Part shown: piece by piece, positions 52,720 through 63,158 of the stretch | How positions within the stretch are numbered: the stretch's first letter is position 1 | Layout of the letters: the number at the start of each line of letters is the position of its first letter | DNA from: Bombardia bombarda | Taxonomy: Eukaryota > Ascomycota > Sordariomycetes > Sordariales > Lasiosphaeriaceae | Reading direction: 5' to 3' | Assembly (NCBI GenBank): GCA_030512295.1 | Contig: JAULSR010000013.1 | Span: 186,001 to 250,000, forward strand | Length of the DNA: 64,000 nt | Notes under the pieces: model-generated | Database searches by the model: none | What the model was told of the DNA's origin: nothing | The model's input: the letters and a program-made list of their open reading frames with translations, nothing else | Program-made: the position numbers and the translations under genes

Positions 52720-54321
52720 ATGCTCACCATCGCTCCGGCTGCCCTGCCGGCTGTCGTCACCAACTGCGTCTTCACAAGCCTCGCCTTTATCACCGTCAGT
52801 CTGAGGTTAGGCACGCGGCTCTTTGTGCTGAAGAATATCGGAGTCGATGACTACCTCATCACCGTGGCTGTGGTATGTTGACATCTTCCATCAAATGTTT
52901 GTTGCCGTTGGAGGGGAGAAGAACAAGAGCGCGACAGAATCTGCCGCATGCAACACTGTTTTGGGTGGGATGGATCACTCACGCCGTGTCTCTGCGCCAT
53001 CATCTTGCATCATATCTTTCCGACTGCGCGACAACTGTGTGGCATTATGGTGTTGTTGTAGCAGCACATTCGAGGCCTAGACATGGAATGGCTGGCAGAA
53101 GAATATCCACTAACATGATGTGAAACAATGCAGATTGCCTCGATAGCCTTCCTCACAGTCATAATGCTTCGTATGTGTCCCCCAGCTCTGCACATGGACA
53201 GGACTAACAACAACTGCAGAAGTCAAAGCCGGACTGGGCAGGATGATACTCCCCGAAGAGCTCCCCGGTTTCCTCTACGTACGTCGCGACCCTTCTTCAA
53301 CCACAAGACGACACTGACATGGTGCTTCCCTTAATATCAGGCACTATGGGCCACCGTCCCCATCTACAACCTCGCCTTAATAATGTGCAAGCTATCCATT
53401 ACAGTCCAATGCTATCGCGTGCTGCGCACCCCAAAGATGCAGCGCTTCCTCCGCACCTACCTCTGTGTGCTTGTCATCTACGGGCTCTGGACCCTCTTCA
53501 GCTCCGTCTTCAACTGTTATCCCGTCAACTACTACTGGGCTTTCATGCAGGGCGTGCAGGGGAGCTGCATGGACAAATCAGCCATCACCTTCTCCAACGC
53601 GGCCCTCAACATAACTACCGATATCATTCTTCTAGTGGTGCCCGTACCACTTCTATGGCGGCTTCAGATCCCGAAGAAGCAAAAGCTCATCTTAATGTTT
53701 CTGTTTGGCGTGGGCATTTTTGCCTGCATCACAAGCATTATTCGGCTTCAGAGTCTCTACATGATTAGTGTAGCGCCACCCGAGCTTCAGTCTGTCTATG
53801 GCGTCAGCATCGCCGTCTGGTCGTGCATCGAGATCAACACGGCCATCATCTGCGCTTCCATCCCCGCCCTGAAACCGCTCGTCGTCAAGGTGTTCCCCAA
53901 GATGCTCCTGTCCGACCTCTACGCCCGCACTAAACGCACTAAGGGTGCCGCATACTACGCAGCGCGGGGTGGAAATAGTGGCACCTTGAGCAAGCACGAG
54001 AACAACAATATCAATAGCAAACCCAGTACTGGCAGCGGCCACTTGCGAAGTAACCACAGCATCGGCGGTGGCGGCATCAGCAGGTCTCAGAGCACCGCCG
54101 TCAGGACGGAGATACAGGTAGAGCAGTCGTTTGAGATGCGAAGTGTGCCAGTATCAAGCATGGGGAGAGAAGATACAATGGAGGACGACAGGGATGGGAA
54201 GACAAGCAGGGATGGGAGTGAAAAGAACTTGGTTGTGTCGAGCTGGCAGGACGAGAATTATGATACACTGAGAGGAGGGAAGAAGGTGACAATTACGAGC
54301 CATCCGAGGGAAATGGTGTGA
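52720..54321 (+). CDS. Fungal rhodopsin-fold (Pth11-like) integral membrane protein
   Basis: Seven-helix membrane protein of the fungal rhodopsin-like family (PF20684, formerly the DUF around Pth11-type receptors), here without an N-terminal CFEM domain. Exons 52720-52872, 53134-53170, 53220-53278 and 53341-54321 give 409 residues; intron 1 is 261 nt, the others 49 and 62 nt. The spliced text shows VSLRLGTRLFVLKNIGVDDY, a family hallmark, then LYALWATVPIYNLALIMCKLS, FNCYPVNYYW with the conserved Cys, ITTDIILLVVPVPLLWRLQ, and VWSCIEINTAIICASIPALKP. The long C-terminal cytosolic tail is Ser/Asn/Arg-rich and likely regulatory. Members are thought to sense surface or nutrient cues, but many have no tested ligand. 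Confidence 0.92.
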
Positions 54322-54698
54322 TGCAACAAAAAGAGAAAAGTCCAGAGGGGCTCCTGGGTCTGGCTGCAGAGGCGTCCGGTTGGGTAAACGCACTAGTCTA
54401 GACTAGACTTTATACCTTCGATTGTGCGGGATTTAGGGTTGTTGAGCTATGTTTTGTTGTCCAGCTTTTCAATGGCAAAATAAGCCAAATTCGTTTCTAT
54501 TTTATGTACTTCCCAGGTCATCTGGGTAAAAGAGAGAAAAAGAACTGTTGGGTCAGATCAACACTGGCTTCTACATACCTACTCTCAAGTATCGTAATTC
54601 AAGCCCATCACAACTGTGGAACGTTGCTCTACACACAGGACTATGATGGGTTTTGACGGCGTTGTACTGATGTTGTATCTATGGATCTAACCAACTGC
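54322..54698. other. Convergent 3' flank
   Basis: Short region between two converging genes with no recognisable element. Confidence 0.6.
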
Positions 54699-56307
54699 CT
54701 ATATACCTATCCGAACCTCCACCATCTCTGAACCATCCAGCTTCACGTTTCCAACTCCATCAATAACCGTATTGCTTACTTCCTCCACGCCTTCCTTGCG
54801 ATCCAGCTCCAAAATAGCCAGTCTAATTATCTCATCTGCCTTGTAGTAATACATCCAGTCATTCTTAGCGCCCCAGGCCCTCTTCACCCGCTCCGAAATC
54901 TCATCATCGACTGGTAGCCCCTCTTTGACGAGTGCCGCATTCAGTGCTCCCATTTTATCCAGGACTCCATAAAGGTCCTTGTAGTGCGGTGATCTGGTAC
55001 GGTCATAGAGCCTCAACCCCTCCGCAACTGCTCTCTCCACATCTACCCCTTTATCACTGCCGTCCCCCCTCCTCCCAAACGACCACTCCAGCGCCTTGCC
55101 CAGCGTATACGCGTCCTCAAGCGCAAAGCCGGCCCCGGCACCAAACGCCCCCGACAGCGGATGCGATGCGTCTCCAAGAAGGGCTACGGCCTCTCCTCGA
55201 TCCTCGTCACCCACGCAGCGCTCCAACCTCGGGCCCGAGAACATGGCGAACTCTTGCGTGTTTCCCTCAGCCGCCGCCACGGTCAATATCTCACGTACGG
55301 CAGGACAAAACTCTTCATACTCGGACAGGAGATGGTGCAGGTCGTATGGTTGGCCCCAACTGACGTGATCCTGACCGTCGGGCAGACGGCGGATGCGAGC
55401 CGTCACCTCGAACACGTCGCCACCGAGGGGGCACGTGTAGACGTACTTGCCACCGACGTTGTGCCAGAAGATGGGGCCGCGCAGGGGAGCGAACTCGATG
55501 TTCTTGGAGGTCAGGTGGGCTGAGATGGCTGAGGTGGACGTCAGGGTACGGTAGGCGGACTGGCCAATGTACGAGAGGTTGTGCGACGGGAACAGAAACT
55601 GGCGGACGGCCTGTGGAGTTTCCTTGTTAGTCCATGGCATGATTTACTGGTCTTTAAAGTCTAAAAGACCAGACTTCATTAAGAGCAACTCACTGATCTG
55701 ATCCCATCAGCGCCTACCAGCAAGTCCACCTCGTCTTCGAACCCGTCCTCGAACACGATGCGCAACTTCCCGCCATCCTGAAGCTTCTCGATTGCGACCA
55801 GCTTCTTTGACAGTTGAATCTTGGCTTGATCTACCTCCTTTAGCAGCGCGCCCTGTAGTTTTGGCCGCACCATGCGACAGCTCGCCTGCTTGGGTGGCGT
55901 GTCCTCGGGTGTGTAGCTTTTGCCAAGAAGGGTACCATCTCGTGCGTTGCTGCATCAGAGGCCACCCAACGAGCAGCTTGTCAGCTCAGATGCCTTTATC
56001 CGATCGACACTTCCGATCCAACACAGGTATTGACATCTCCAAGTACTTACCGATGTTGCACAGTATGCCCGTCCTCAGGCCTGAAATAGTCACCAGCTGT
56101 AATGTTCCCATCCGCGCCCAAGAGTTCCAGCATCCGCCATGTGTGCCGCTGCAGGCTGATACCACCGCCCGTCTCGCTGATCTGCGGCTTCTTCTCATAC
56201 AGTGTCCAGCTGACAAACGGTAGCTTGCCAAGTTCGATGGCAGCCGCGAGGCCTCCCGGTCCACCGCCAATGATGGCGACTTTGATAGTAGGGGTATTGA
56301 TTGCCAT
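54699..56307 (-). CDS. FAD-dependent monooxygenase (second, salicylate-hydroxylase-like)
   Basis: Flavoprotein monooxygenase with three exons, 56307-56051, 55949-55694 and 55610-54699, introns of 101 and 83 nt, 474 residues. The FAD-binding GGGPGG is at residues 14-19, followed by the YEKKPQISETGGGISLQ segment. DLLVGADGIRS is the DG motif, joined by splicing to AVRQFLFPSHN. AVALLGDASHPLSGAFGAG is the second FAD motif. It differs from the monooxygenase at 46.6-48.5 kb in intron positions and sequence, so the two are not recent duplicates. Substrate unknown. Confidence 0.93.
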
Positions 56308-57596
56308 CTTTGATGGTGGCTACTATGATGTCGGCGTACACTATGTGGAAGAGATTTGAAGCGGGTGATATACGCAGTCCAATATTACTTTGGGATTTTA
56401 AAAGGTACTTGCCTCTGATACGCATCACAAAGAATTATAAATCAGTGCAGCAGTTAGATGGGGTGGTACGAATTGAATGAAGCTGCCCGCACATTGCGCC
56501 ATTGCACCAGCGTATGAGACAATGGCGAAATAAGGTTGACGTTTGTACTAGCTGCAGTGCTTAGGTACGCAGGTGGTACTCTGAACAATACCATAATACC
56601 ACTTTAAAGGTTTGGAACAACTTGTCCCACTGATAGCCATCTCAATTAGATATCCCGCTGTTGTTATACCGAGATCAGAAGCCCAAAGGTCGCGTTGGAG
56701 GATTCGCACTACTGATACGACGACACTGTTGTTCTTTGTTTCTTAATGATGGTTGTTTCTAACGCAGCTTTCAAGTTACCTAGACATACACACACACACA
56801 ATAGCTTGTTACAACAAAGCTGCTGGAGGTCTGGTAGTGAGTTAATGAAAGAATGATCTTGTTCCCTATATCGTAGCGGAGCTACTTAATAGTAGTACAC
56901 GACGTTGACGCTAAACTCGATAGTTCCAGTTTCTTCCTAGTATGTACATACAAGATCCCACTGAGGAGATTCCCGACAGTTCCGATTGTCTGGGTTGGCC
57001 CATTTGCTCTCAGCCATTTGCTCTCAGCCATTTGCTCTCAGCCATTTGCTCTCAGCCATTTGCTCTCAGCCATTTGCTCTCAGCCATTTGCTCTCAGCAA
57101 TTTGGCAAAATCAATGTTTGGCAGAATCGAGAAGTGGCTGACCAACACGCCTTGAAACTTGAGGGTGATACATGCCGCGCCATTCCGCGCCGTGTCATCC
57201 GAATTTATTTAGCAGCTCTGTAACAGCGGGTTTACCCGCCTAGACCGACAAGACAGAATGTCACCGTTGCTGGAAACAAGCAGCGGCCGAAACTCAAACG
57301 GCGGCCACAAATGCGAGATCCCTTTTCCCCTTGTGTGCCCCACATTGCGTCATTTTACAGAGCCAACGTGGAGGGCGGGGGTCGATCCCCAAAGTCCCAT
57401 CATCATCGTCAAGGTCAAGGGTGAGCCTCCACTAGCCATTAAAGACCCCCTCATTCCCGACATCCGCCCGCCCCATCTACCTAGACATCCATCGTCTCAC
57501 TCATCAACTGTCACGCACACATAATCATCCCAATTAGCACCTTCACAGAATTACTGTTCTATTCACAACCCAAAGCGAATTCGGTTCATCAAAAAA
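56308..57596. other. Divergent intergenic region with a 14-bp minisatellite
   Basis: Promoters for the second FAD monooxygenase and for the solute-binding-protein-like gene. Contains a short (AC)n tract near 56788-56799 and the 14-bp array at 57000-57097. Confidence 0.6.
57000..57097. repeat. 14-bp tandem repeat, seven perfect copies
   Basis: Seven identical head-to-tail copies of CCATTTGCTCTCAG, then a degenerate start of an eighth. No spacers, so not a CRISPR array. It lies about 500 bp upstream of the solute-binding-protein-like gene. Confidence 0.96.
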
Positions 57597-58617
57597 ATGC
57601 CCAACCCTAACCCCCTCCGAATCGGGTTCGTGCCCGAGCACTTTTCAACGCCCATTTACTTCGCCAAGAAGTATTTTGGGCTTGATGCCGAGCTAATCCC
57701 GTTTCCGTCGGGAACCGGCCACATGGTGACGGCGCTACGCAGCGGCGACATCGACGTCGGCATCGGACTGACCGAGGGCTGGGTCGCCGGTTTGGGAAAA
57801 GAGGATGCATCAGTTGGTGACGGAGGCTATCGGCTTGTCGGGACCTATGTCGAGACGCCGCTGTGTAAGTCGGGTTGCATTTTGTCAAACATTCATTACC
57901 CACTCACATAAGTATGGATCAAGAGCATGCAACTGACCACAAACCACAGGCTGGGCCATCTCCACGGGCGCTTCCCGCCCCGAAATCACATCGGTCGACT
58001 CCCTCAAGGGGAGCAAGATTGGTGTCTCGCGCATCGGTTCCGGCAGCTACGTGATGGGCTATGTGCTGGCCGACGAGCGCAACTGGCTGCTTCCCACGGA
58101 ACCCGCCAGCGCCGCTGCTGGGGAATCCGCCTCGCCTTTCAGCCAGTTCGTTGTCCTCAGCACGTTTGAGAACCTGCGCAGGGCCGTCAACACTGGAGAG
58201 GCCGACTTCTTCATGTGGGAGCACTTTACGTCCAAGCGCTACTACGACTCGGGCGAGATCAGGAGGGTGGGCGAGATCTACACCCCCTGGAGCAGTTGGA
58301 AGATTGTGGCGAGCACCAAGCTGGCAGACGGTGATGGACAGCTGGACGCAAGGGTTGCAGTCCTGTTTGACAGGTTGGACGAGGGGGTAAAGTATTTTAA
58401 GCAACACACCGACGAGGCGGTCGAGTATATTAGTACCGAGCTGGACTACTCGGAGGAAGATGCACGGGAGTGGCTGAAGACAGTGAGGTTTTCCGAGAAG
58501 ACAAAAGGCGTGGATGTCAAAGTTGTAGAGAAAACGGTGCATGTGTTGCTAAAAGCAGGAGTGCTGATGCGGAATAAGGGGTTGGGGCCAGACGCCATGG
58601 TTGCTGAGAGACGGTGA
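57597..58617 (+). CDS. Periplasmic-binding-protein-like II fold protein (NMT1/SsuA-like)
   Basis: Two exons, 57597-57864 and 57950-58617, with an 85-nt intron (GTAAGT...CACAG), give 311 residues. Lobe 1 begins LRIGFVPEHFSTPIYFAKKY and has ALRSGDIDVGIGLTEGW; lobe 2 has DSLKGSKIGVSRIGSGSYVM and FFMWEHFTSKRYYDSGEI. These are the hinge and ligand-facing segments of the type 2 periplasmic binding fold, as in bacterial sulfonate/nitrate ABC binding proteins and fungal thiamin-pyrimidine synthase (THI5/NMT1). No signal peptide or lipobox is present, so it is probably cytosolic and cannot work as a bacterial-type transporter subunit. The THI5 active-site His/Cys cluster was not evident. Role unknown; bacterial ancestry is possible. 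Confidence 0.87.
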
Positions 58618-58828
58618 CGGAGTGAGGCCAGAGCTTAGTTACTATGAGTAAATATCAGTTTCATGTTTTTCCAAAATAGACCTTCAACGTACCTATAATG
58701 TACGTATTGAGTCAACTGACAATTGTGCAGTCAATCGTTATGCAGAAGCGGGATTTGTTGTGGAAATTCTTGATAGCGTCCAAGTCTGGTAACTTAGGCA
58801 GCAAATGCAGGTGCAACTTGTACATGTG

Positions 58829-58921
58829 GGGCGTATGGTCTAGTGGTATGATTTCTGTTTTGCAATGCCTTTGGCACCTTGCTCTTACAGACGGTCCCGC
58901 GTTCGATCCGCGGTACGTCCA
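58829..58921 (+). tRNA. tRNA-Ala(TGC) with 21-nt intron
   Basis: Acceptor GGGCGTA/TACGTCC with G3-U70, anticodon stem TCTGT/ACAGA, loop TTTGCAT with anticodon TGC interrupted after A37 by a 21-nt intron, T arm CCGCG-TTCGATC-CGCGG, discriminator A. Mature length 72 nt. T-rich sequence follows. Confidence 0.92.
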
Positions 58922-59109
58922 TTTCGTTTTTGCTTTTTGAGTCTTGCTTATGCCATTTGTACAATTGCATCTCCATACCAAAATATTGTCTTAATGACTG
59001 GACGTCAAGGTTATTATGCATGGGATTATTTCGTCTATGTATGTCTCTTTTGTCCCAAGTCTATTATGTCAACAATCTACATACACAATGCATTAAAACG
59101 CACCAGCGT

Positions 59110-59650
59110 TTACTTCCCCCCCTTACCGCCCTTGGACCCCGCAGCATCCTCCCAGCTCTTCCTGATAGCCCGCCAATACTGCTCGGGATGCCTCCTCATA
59201 TGGCCCACGTGTGGCGAGCCGTCAAATAGCTCAGCATCGACATCATAGCCCCTCTGTCTGGCCTGGGCAGCATGCTTCTCGACGTCCTCCCAGTAAATAA
59301 TGTCGTCCTCCTTGGAGTACAGATACAGCCTCTTGGCGCTACTGTCTGCGAGAGCCGGGTCGTTGACCGCACCGGTGCTAAACTCGGCAGCGCTCGACAC
59401 GCCGATGAGCCAGCCAAAGCCGTGAAGAGCGCCGAGGAACAGACCGGCCAGAGTCTGGGTCAGCACAAAGGGCCATGGGAACCACTTGGTGTGGGCCCCA
59501 ATAGCCAGGGCGCGGGACCAGGGCGCGATGTTGGAGAGAAAATGGGTGCTGCCGGGGGTGGAGTCGCAGATGAGCATGTCGTGCGGGAAGAGGGGAGGCG
59601 AGTCAGAGCTGGAGTTGGAGTCTGAGTCTAAAGAAGATATTGATGACGAG

Positions 59651-59701
<51 letters not shown>

Positions 59702-60189
59702 AGAGGCGCGGAGTGCGACACGTTCTGATAGGCGTGCAAGGTGGCAGCAAAGTTGATGCCGCCCGTGTTGGACATGACGTGCACGAGAACTCTCTCCTCA
59801 GAGTCGTCCGACTTGGTGGCTTTGGTGCCGTGTACCGTGTCGATGATAGGCACCATGGATACCGCGCGGGCGTCCAAGGTTTGGTAGAGGGCCTTTAGGA
59901 TGGGCGAGAAGATGAGGACGATCTTGGCTGACGGGAAAAGGGCGCGGTAGCCGTCAACATACTTGACGATGTGCTTGGGGCGCGCATCGCCCCAGCCGTA
60001 GAGGATGACGGCTGTCGGATCTGTAGAGGACGAGGACGGAGAGCTGCTGCCGTCTGAGACGAAGACCTGTTTGCTGAGTTGCCTGAAGCCAGGGAGATAG
60101 GACTCTATGGCGTTGGTGGTGGTGGTGGTGGTGGTGGTGGCGGCGGTAGCTGACTCGGCCATTGTGGAGATGACTGAACTGAAGTCCAA
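59110..60189 (-). CDS. DUF829/PaxU-like alpha/beta-hydrolase-fold protein
   Basis: A 359-residue single-exon protein of the TMEM53/PaxU family (PF05705), named after a gene of the paxilline cluster in Penicillium; members have an alpha/beta hydrolase fold with untested activity. Seen: AVILYGWGDARPKHIVKYVDGY near residue 60 (typical GWxxA start), VHVMSNTGGINF with the Ser of the elbow-like SNTGG, and the C-terminal LYLYSKEDDIIYWEDVEKH ending in SPHVGHMRRHPEQYW, placing Asp and His in family positions. A serine run of about 20 in the middle is encoded by the GAC/GTC repeat at 59651-59701. A threonine run marks the N-terminus. The alternative start MAESATAA is nine codons downstream. No indole-diterpene genes were seen nearby. 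Confidence 0.9.
59651..59701. repeat. (GAC)17 trinucleotide repeat encoding polyserine
   Basis: About 17 uninterrupted GAC units within the PaxU-like gene; on the coding strand they read as serine codons. The frame is preserved whatever the copy number. Confidence 0.95.
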
Positions 60190-60963
60190 TAGGGCTGAAA
60201 CAGGGAATGTGAATAAGAAGTTAGGATGATTCGTGATGGTCAGTCAGTCAGCCTCAACGGTCATTGTAGACTTGACTGAAGAAGAGGCGGCTGCTGCCAT
60301 CCACACCTGGTACCAAGTATATCAACTGCCGTGCTAGCTTTCCCAACTGGGCTAGGCTGCATGATTGACAGCTCTCAACGATCCATTCCTGTTGGGGTGG
60401 CATGGGCATGGGCAGTTATTCCACAAGGCAGCCAGTTGGTAGTTGCATGCTGCTGTTTTGCAGTACATATTCTCCTGTTTATCGACATACCGAGGCACTT
60501 GACAACCATCTGCGGGTTCTCGGGATTTTGTTGGCCAATAGAGAAAGACGTGTGATACTTGCAGAGCAAGGGGTGGAAGGGATTGAGGAATAGACATCTG
60601 CTTTGAGGAATATCAAGAGAGAGTGTTGGGGCGGAGATGATGCAGAATCGGGATATTTGGCAAGGAACACTGCATGTTCCTAGTCGGATGTTTGCCTGAT
60701 TTGGGTTATTCTGGAGAGTCCTTGCGGAGTTTAAGAAGTTTGGCATGTGAAAATGGCTAAATCAATAAGAGTGGGCTGAAACAGTTTGTCAGGACCAAGG
60801 CCCACAAATGGCCGGAAGTTAGCCGAGGTGCGAACATAGGATTGGTTTTGGAAAGAGTAGCCAAACACATGCCTCAATATTCCATGATATTTTTCGGACG
60901 AAGCAAATCGCAAATCGCAAATCGCAAATCGCAAATCGCAAATCGCAAGTCGCCTAATATGCT
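60190..60963. other. Intergenic between PaxU-like gene and tRNA-Ala
   Basis: Promoter of the PaxU-like gene, then short frames without features, ending in a 7-bp tandem array directly before the tRNA. Confidence 0.6.
60905..60953. repeat. 7-bp tandem repeat upstream of tRNA-Ala
   Basis: Six perfect copies of AAATCGC and a seventh with one change (AAGTCGC), ending 10 bp before the tRNA-Ala(CGC) gene. Confidence 0.95.
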
Positions 60964-61049
60964 GGGCAATTGGTCTAGGGATATGATTTTCGCTTCGCAT
61001 TGCAGATGCGTCATGTGAAAGGTCACCGGTTCGAATCCGGTATTGTCCA
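60964..61049 (+). tRNA. tRNA-Ala(CGC) with 14-nt intron
   Basis: Acceptor GGGCAAT/ATTGTCC including the G3-U70 pair that defines alanine tRNAs. D stem GTC/GAT, anticodon stem TTCGC/GTGAA, loop TTCGCAT with anticodon CGC split after A37 by a 14-nt intron. T arm ACCGG-TTCGAAT-CCGGT, discriminator A. Mature length 72 nt. A T-rich stretch with CTTTTT follows. Confidence 0.93.
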
Positions 61050-61401
61050 ATCTTCTTTCTCTTTTTATCATTTTACCCACCGTTTCTGTCACGCTGTATC
61101 CACTGATTGCGGATATATTTACGCATGGCATTTTCTGTATACATACGCGCAAGCATGTAAGGTCACTGGGTAGCCGAGGTTTAAGAGCGGGGCAATTTAC
61201 GCGCCCCAAATACCCTCCCGATAACTGATTACTGGACCTCTTGCATTGCCCGCTACCATCACGCTGGTAACGACATGTGGCTTGATATTAGCCGATTCAC
61301 AAGTTCTTCCCATCCCGACCACGTGCCTATAATACCCTGGGAATCGACAATGGTCGTGGTATCATAACATCGAAATCCCAAGGCAATCAAGCAAAAACAT
61401 T
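61050..61401. other. Intergenic upstream of thioesterase-like gene
   Basis: tRNA downstream flank and promoter of the following gene; nothing else recognised. Confidence 0.6.
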
Positions 61402-62415
61402 ATGCCGTCAACAATGGTTCCTATCAAGAAAAACACCCAGTTGATCCCCTTCTCGGACGCCATCAAGATCGCCCAGCTCGATTCTCACACGTACGCCGCC
61501 AATCTGTATGATACATTCTGTATCGGCACAGTCCCCAATGGTGGCTACGTCGCCTCATGCCTCCTGTCCGCTGCCAGCATCCATCTCTCCTCCCGTGGCC
61601 AAGTCGACGTGCTCACGTCCCATTTCGAGTTCATCAGCCGCACCGAGGTCGGTCCAGCCGTCATCGTCATTGAGGATATCAAGCTCGGCCGCCAACTGTC
61701 TACCTTGCACCTGACCCTCTACCAAGATGCGCTGCTGCCACACGCCCCATTCTTCACCCCCGCATCATCGCGCAAGGAGCTCCTCGCCTACTTCACCATG
61801 ACAAACCTCTCCAGGGAGAAGGGCGTGTCTCTACCCACCAACTTCTCTCTGCATCCCCCCTCTCCCTCTGACCCAGATTTTGCGCTGTTGAAGGATGGTA
61901 AAGACAAAATCTGGCAGCCCCTTGTCTTCGCAGCCGACGACGCCTTCGGTTACATCCGCTGCCTGCAGAACGTTATTTACTACCTTCCAAAACACGGTCA
62001 GCCTGAGAAGAGCATTATTGATCTGTGGGTACGACTCGCAAACCCCGGCGAGAAATTCACTGCAGCAAGTCTCGCCTTTGTGGCAGACTGCTGGCCATAC
62101 GTCGTGGAGGCATATCGACCCAAAACAAAAGAGCAGGAAAAGGATGCAGCTTTTAAGAAGGACGCCGTTTTTTGGTACCCGACTGTGGTGTTGAATTTGG
62201 AGACGAAGAAAAATATGGGCCCTGGAGGGAACGAGTGGTTGCGACTGAGGGTGCAGGCTAAGGAGATCAAGAACGGGAGGCTGGATATCGAGGTCTTGAT
62301 ATTTGATATTCGCGGAGACCTGGTGGCGCTGAGCCAGCATGTCAATTTAGTGCTGGGCAGTGAGAGAAACACGGCTGGGAGGAGTGGTAAGAAGGTGGAA
62401 GCGAGTAAGATTTAG
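61402..62415 (+). CDS. Tandem hotdog thioesterase-like protein
   Basis: A 337-residue single-exon member of the thioesterase-like superfamily (PF13622 type), with two hotdog folds. The first hotdog shows YDTFCIGTVPNGGYVASCLL, with the central hotdog helix, then LTSHFEFISRTEVGPAVIVI and LGRQLSTLHLTLYQD. The second has IDLWVRLANPGEKFTAASLA and LRLRVQAKEIKNGRLDIEVL. The family hydrolyses acyl-CoA or related thioesters, though fungal members are mostly untested. Two ATGs lie close together at the start (codons 1 and 5); the first is used. Substrate and compartment unknown; no peroxisomal C-terminal signal is seen (ends ASKI). Confidence 0.9.
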   Translation: MPSTMVPIKKNTQLIPFSDAIKIAQLDSHTYAANLYDTFCIGTVPNGGYVASCLLSAASIHLSSRGQVDVLTSHFEFISRTEVGPAVIVIEDIKLGRQLSTLHLTLYQDALLPHAPFFTPASSRKELLAYFTMTNLSREKGVSLPTNFSLHPPSPSDPDFALLKDGKDKIWQPLVFAADDAFGYIRCLQNVIYYLPKHGQPEKSIIDLWVRLANPGEKFTAASLAFVADCWPYVVEAYRPKTKEQEKDAAFKKDAVFWYPTVVLNLETKKNMGPGGNEWLRLRVQAKEIKNGRLDIEVLIFDIRGDLVALSQHVNLVLGSERNTAGRSGKKVEASKI

Positions 62416-63158
62416 ACCTAGAACTTGAAAGTATTCGTTATTAGATTCATAGTAGTCCTAACTAGTACCCCTTATGGTAACCTTGATTCCATGCTTCACA
62501 CAACCTGGAACTAATTCAATAACTTACTAAGTCAAGGGTCCACATTATACACTCATTAAAATAATTAGCGAACTCCACAGACACAACTTGCAGATGGCGG
62601 AGTTACCGAGTTCCTGGGATGATGGATTGCGGCTGACAACCAAACTGGGTTGGTGCCTGAGTCCAGACCACAATCCATCGATATGTTGCCCCGCCTCCCT
62701 ACCTTAGTCTGGACTTAGGCCCAGAACGTGGCCACCAGACTCGGTGGGAAGTGGCTCCATATTGTGGACGACTCACAGGCCTGGATTGAATCGATGTGGT
62801 GTTGGTAGTGATACTGGCTGCGCCTGGGCTGAAAACGTTAAGTGCTGTTCCATTCACACAAAGACGTTGTCCGATTTCAGACAATGGACCACAAAAACCA
62901 TTGAATACTGCAGCTCTGGCCAGCCGGCCCGCCAAGATCCACATTCCCCTTTCCAGTCAGAACAACATATTATTTTATCACAGGAGGTGGGTCATGAGAG
63001 GAACGGGTGGGATAAAAACTGACTGGAATGTCTCATCTTCCAACGTCGATCTTTAACTTCTATAACCCACGAACCAATTCATTAAGGTTGACCCAATTAA
63101 ATTCAACGCCAAACCACAAATCTACGTATCTATATACCTAACCTTACCACGCTCCATC
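62416..63158. other. Intergenic upstream of the right-edge gene
   Basis: 3' flank of the thioesterase-like gene and promoter of the following gene. No additional gene recognised. Confidence 0.6.

Noticed and set aside
38696..56307. Secondary-metabolite gene cluster built on the P450, two FAD monooxygenases and TRI12-like pump
   Set aside because: No PKS, NRPS, terpene synthase or prenyltransferase is present, the genes are separated by aldolase and tRNA genes, and the pump is internally deleted.
57000..57097. CRISPR-like array
   Set aside because: Units are directly adjacent with no spacers, and the genome is eukaryotic; it is a simple minisatellite.
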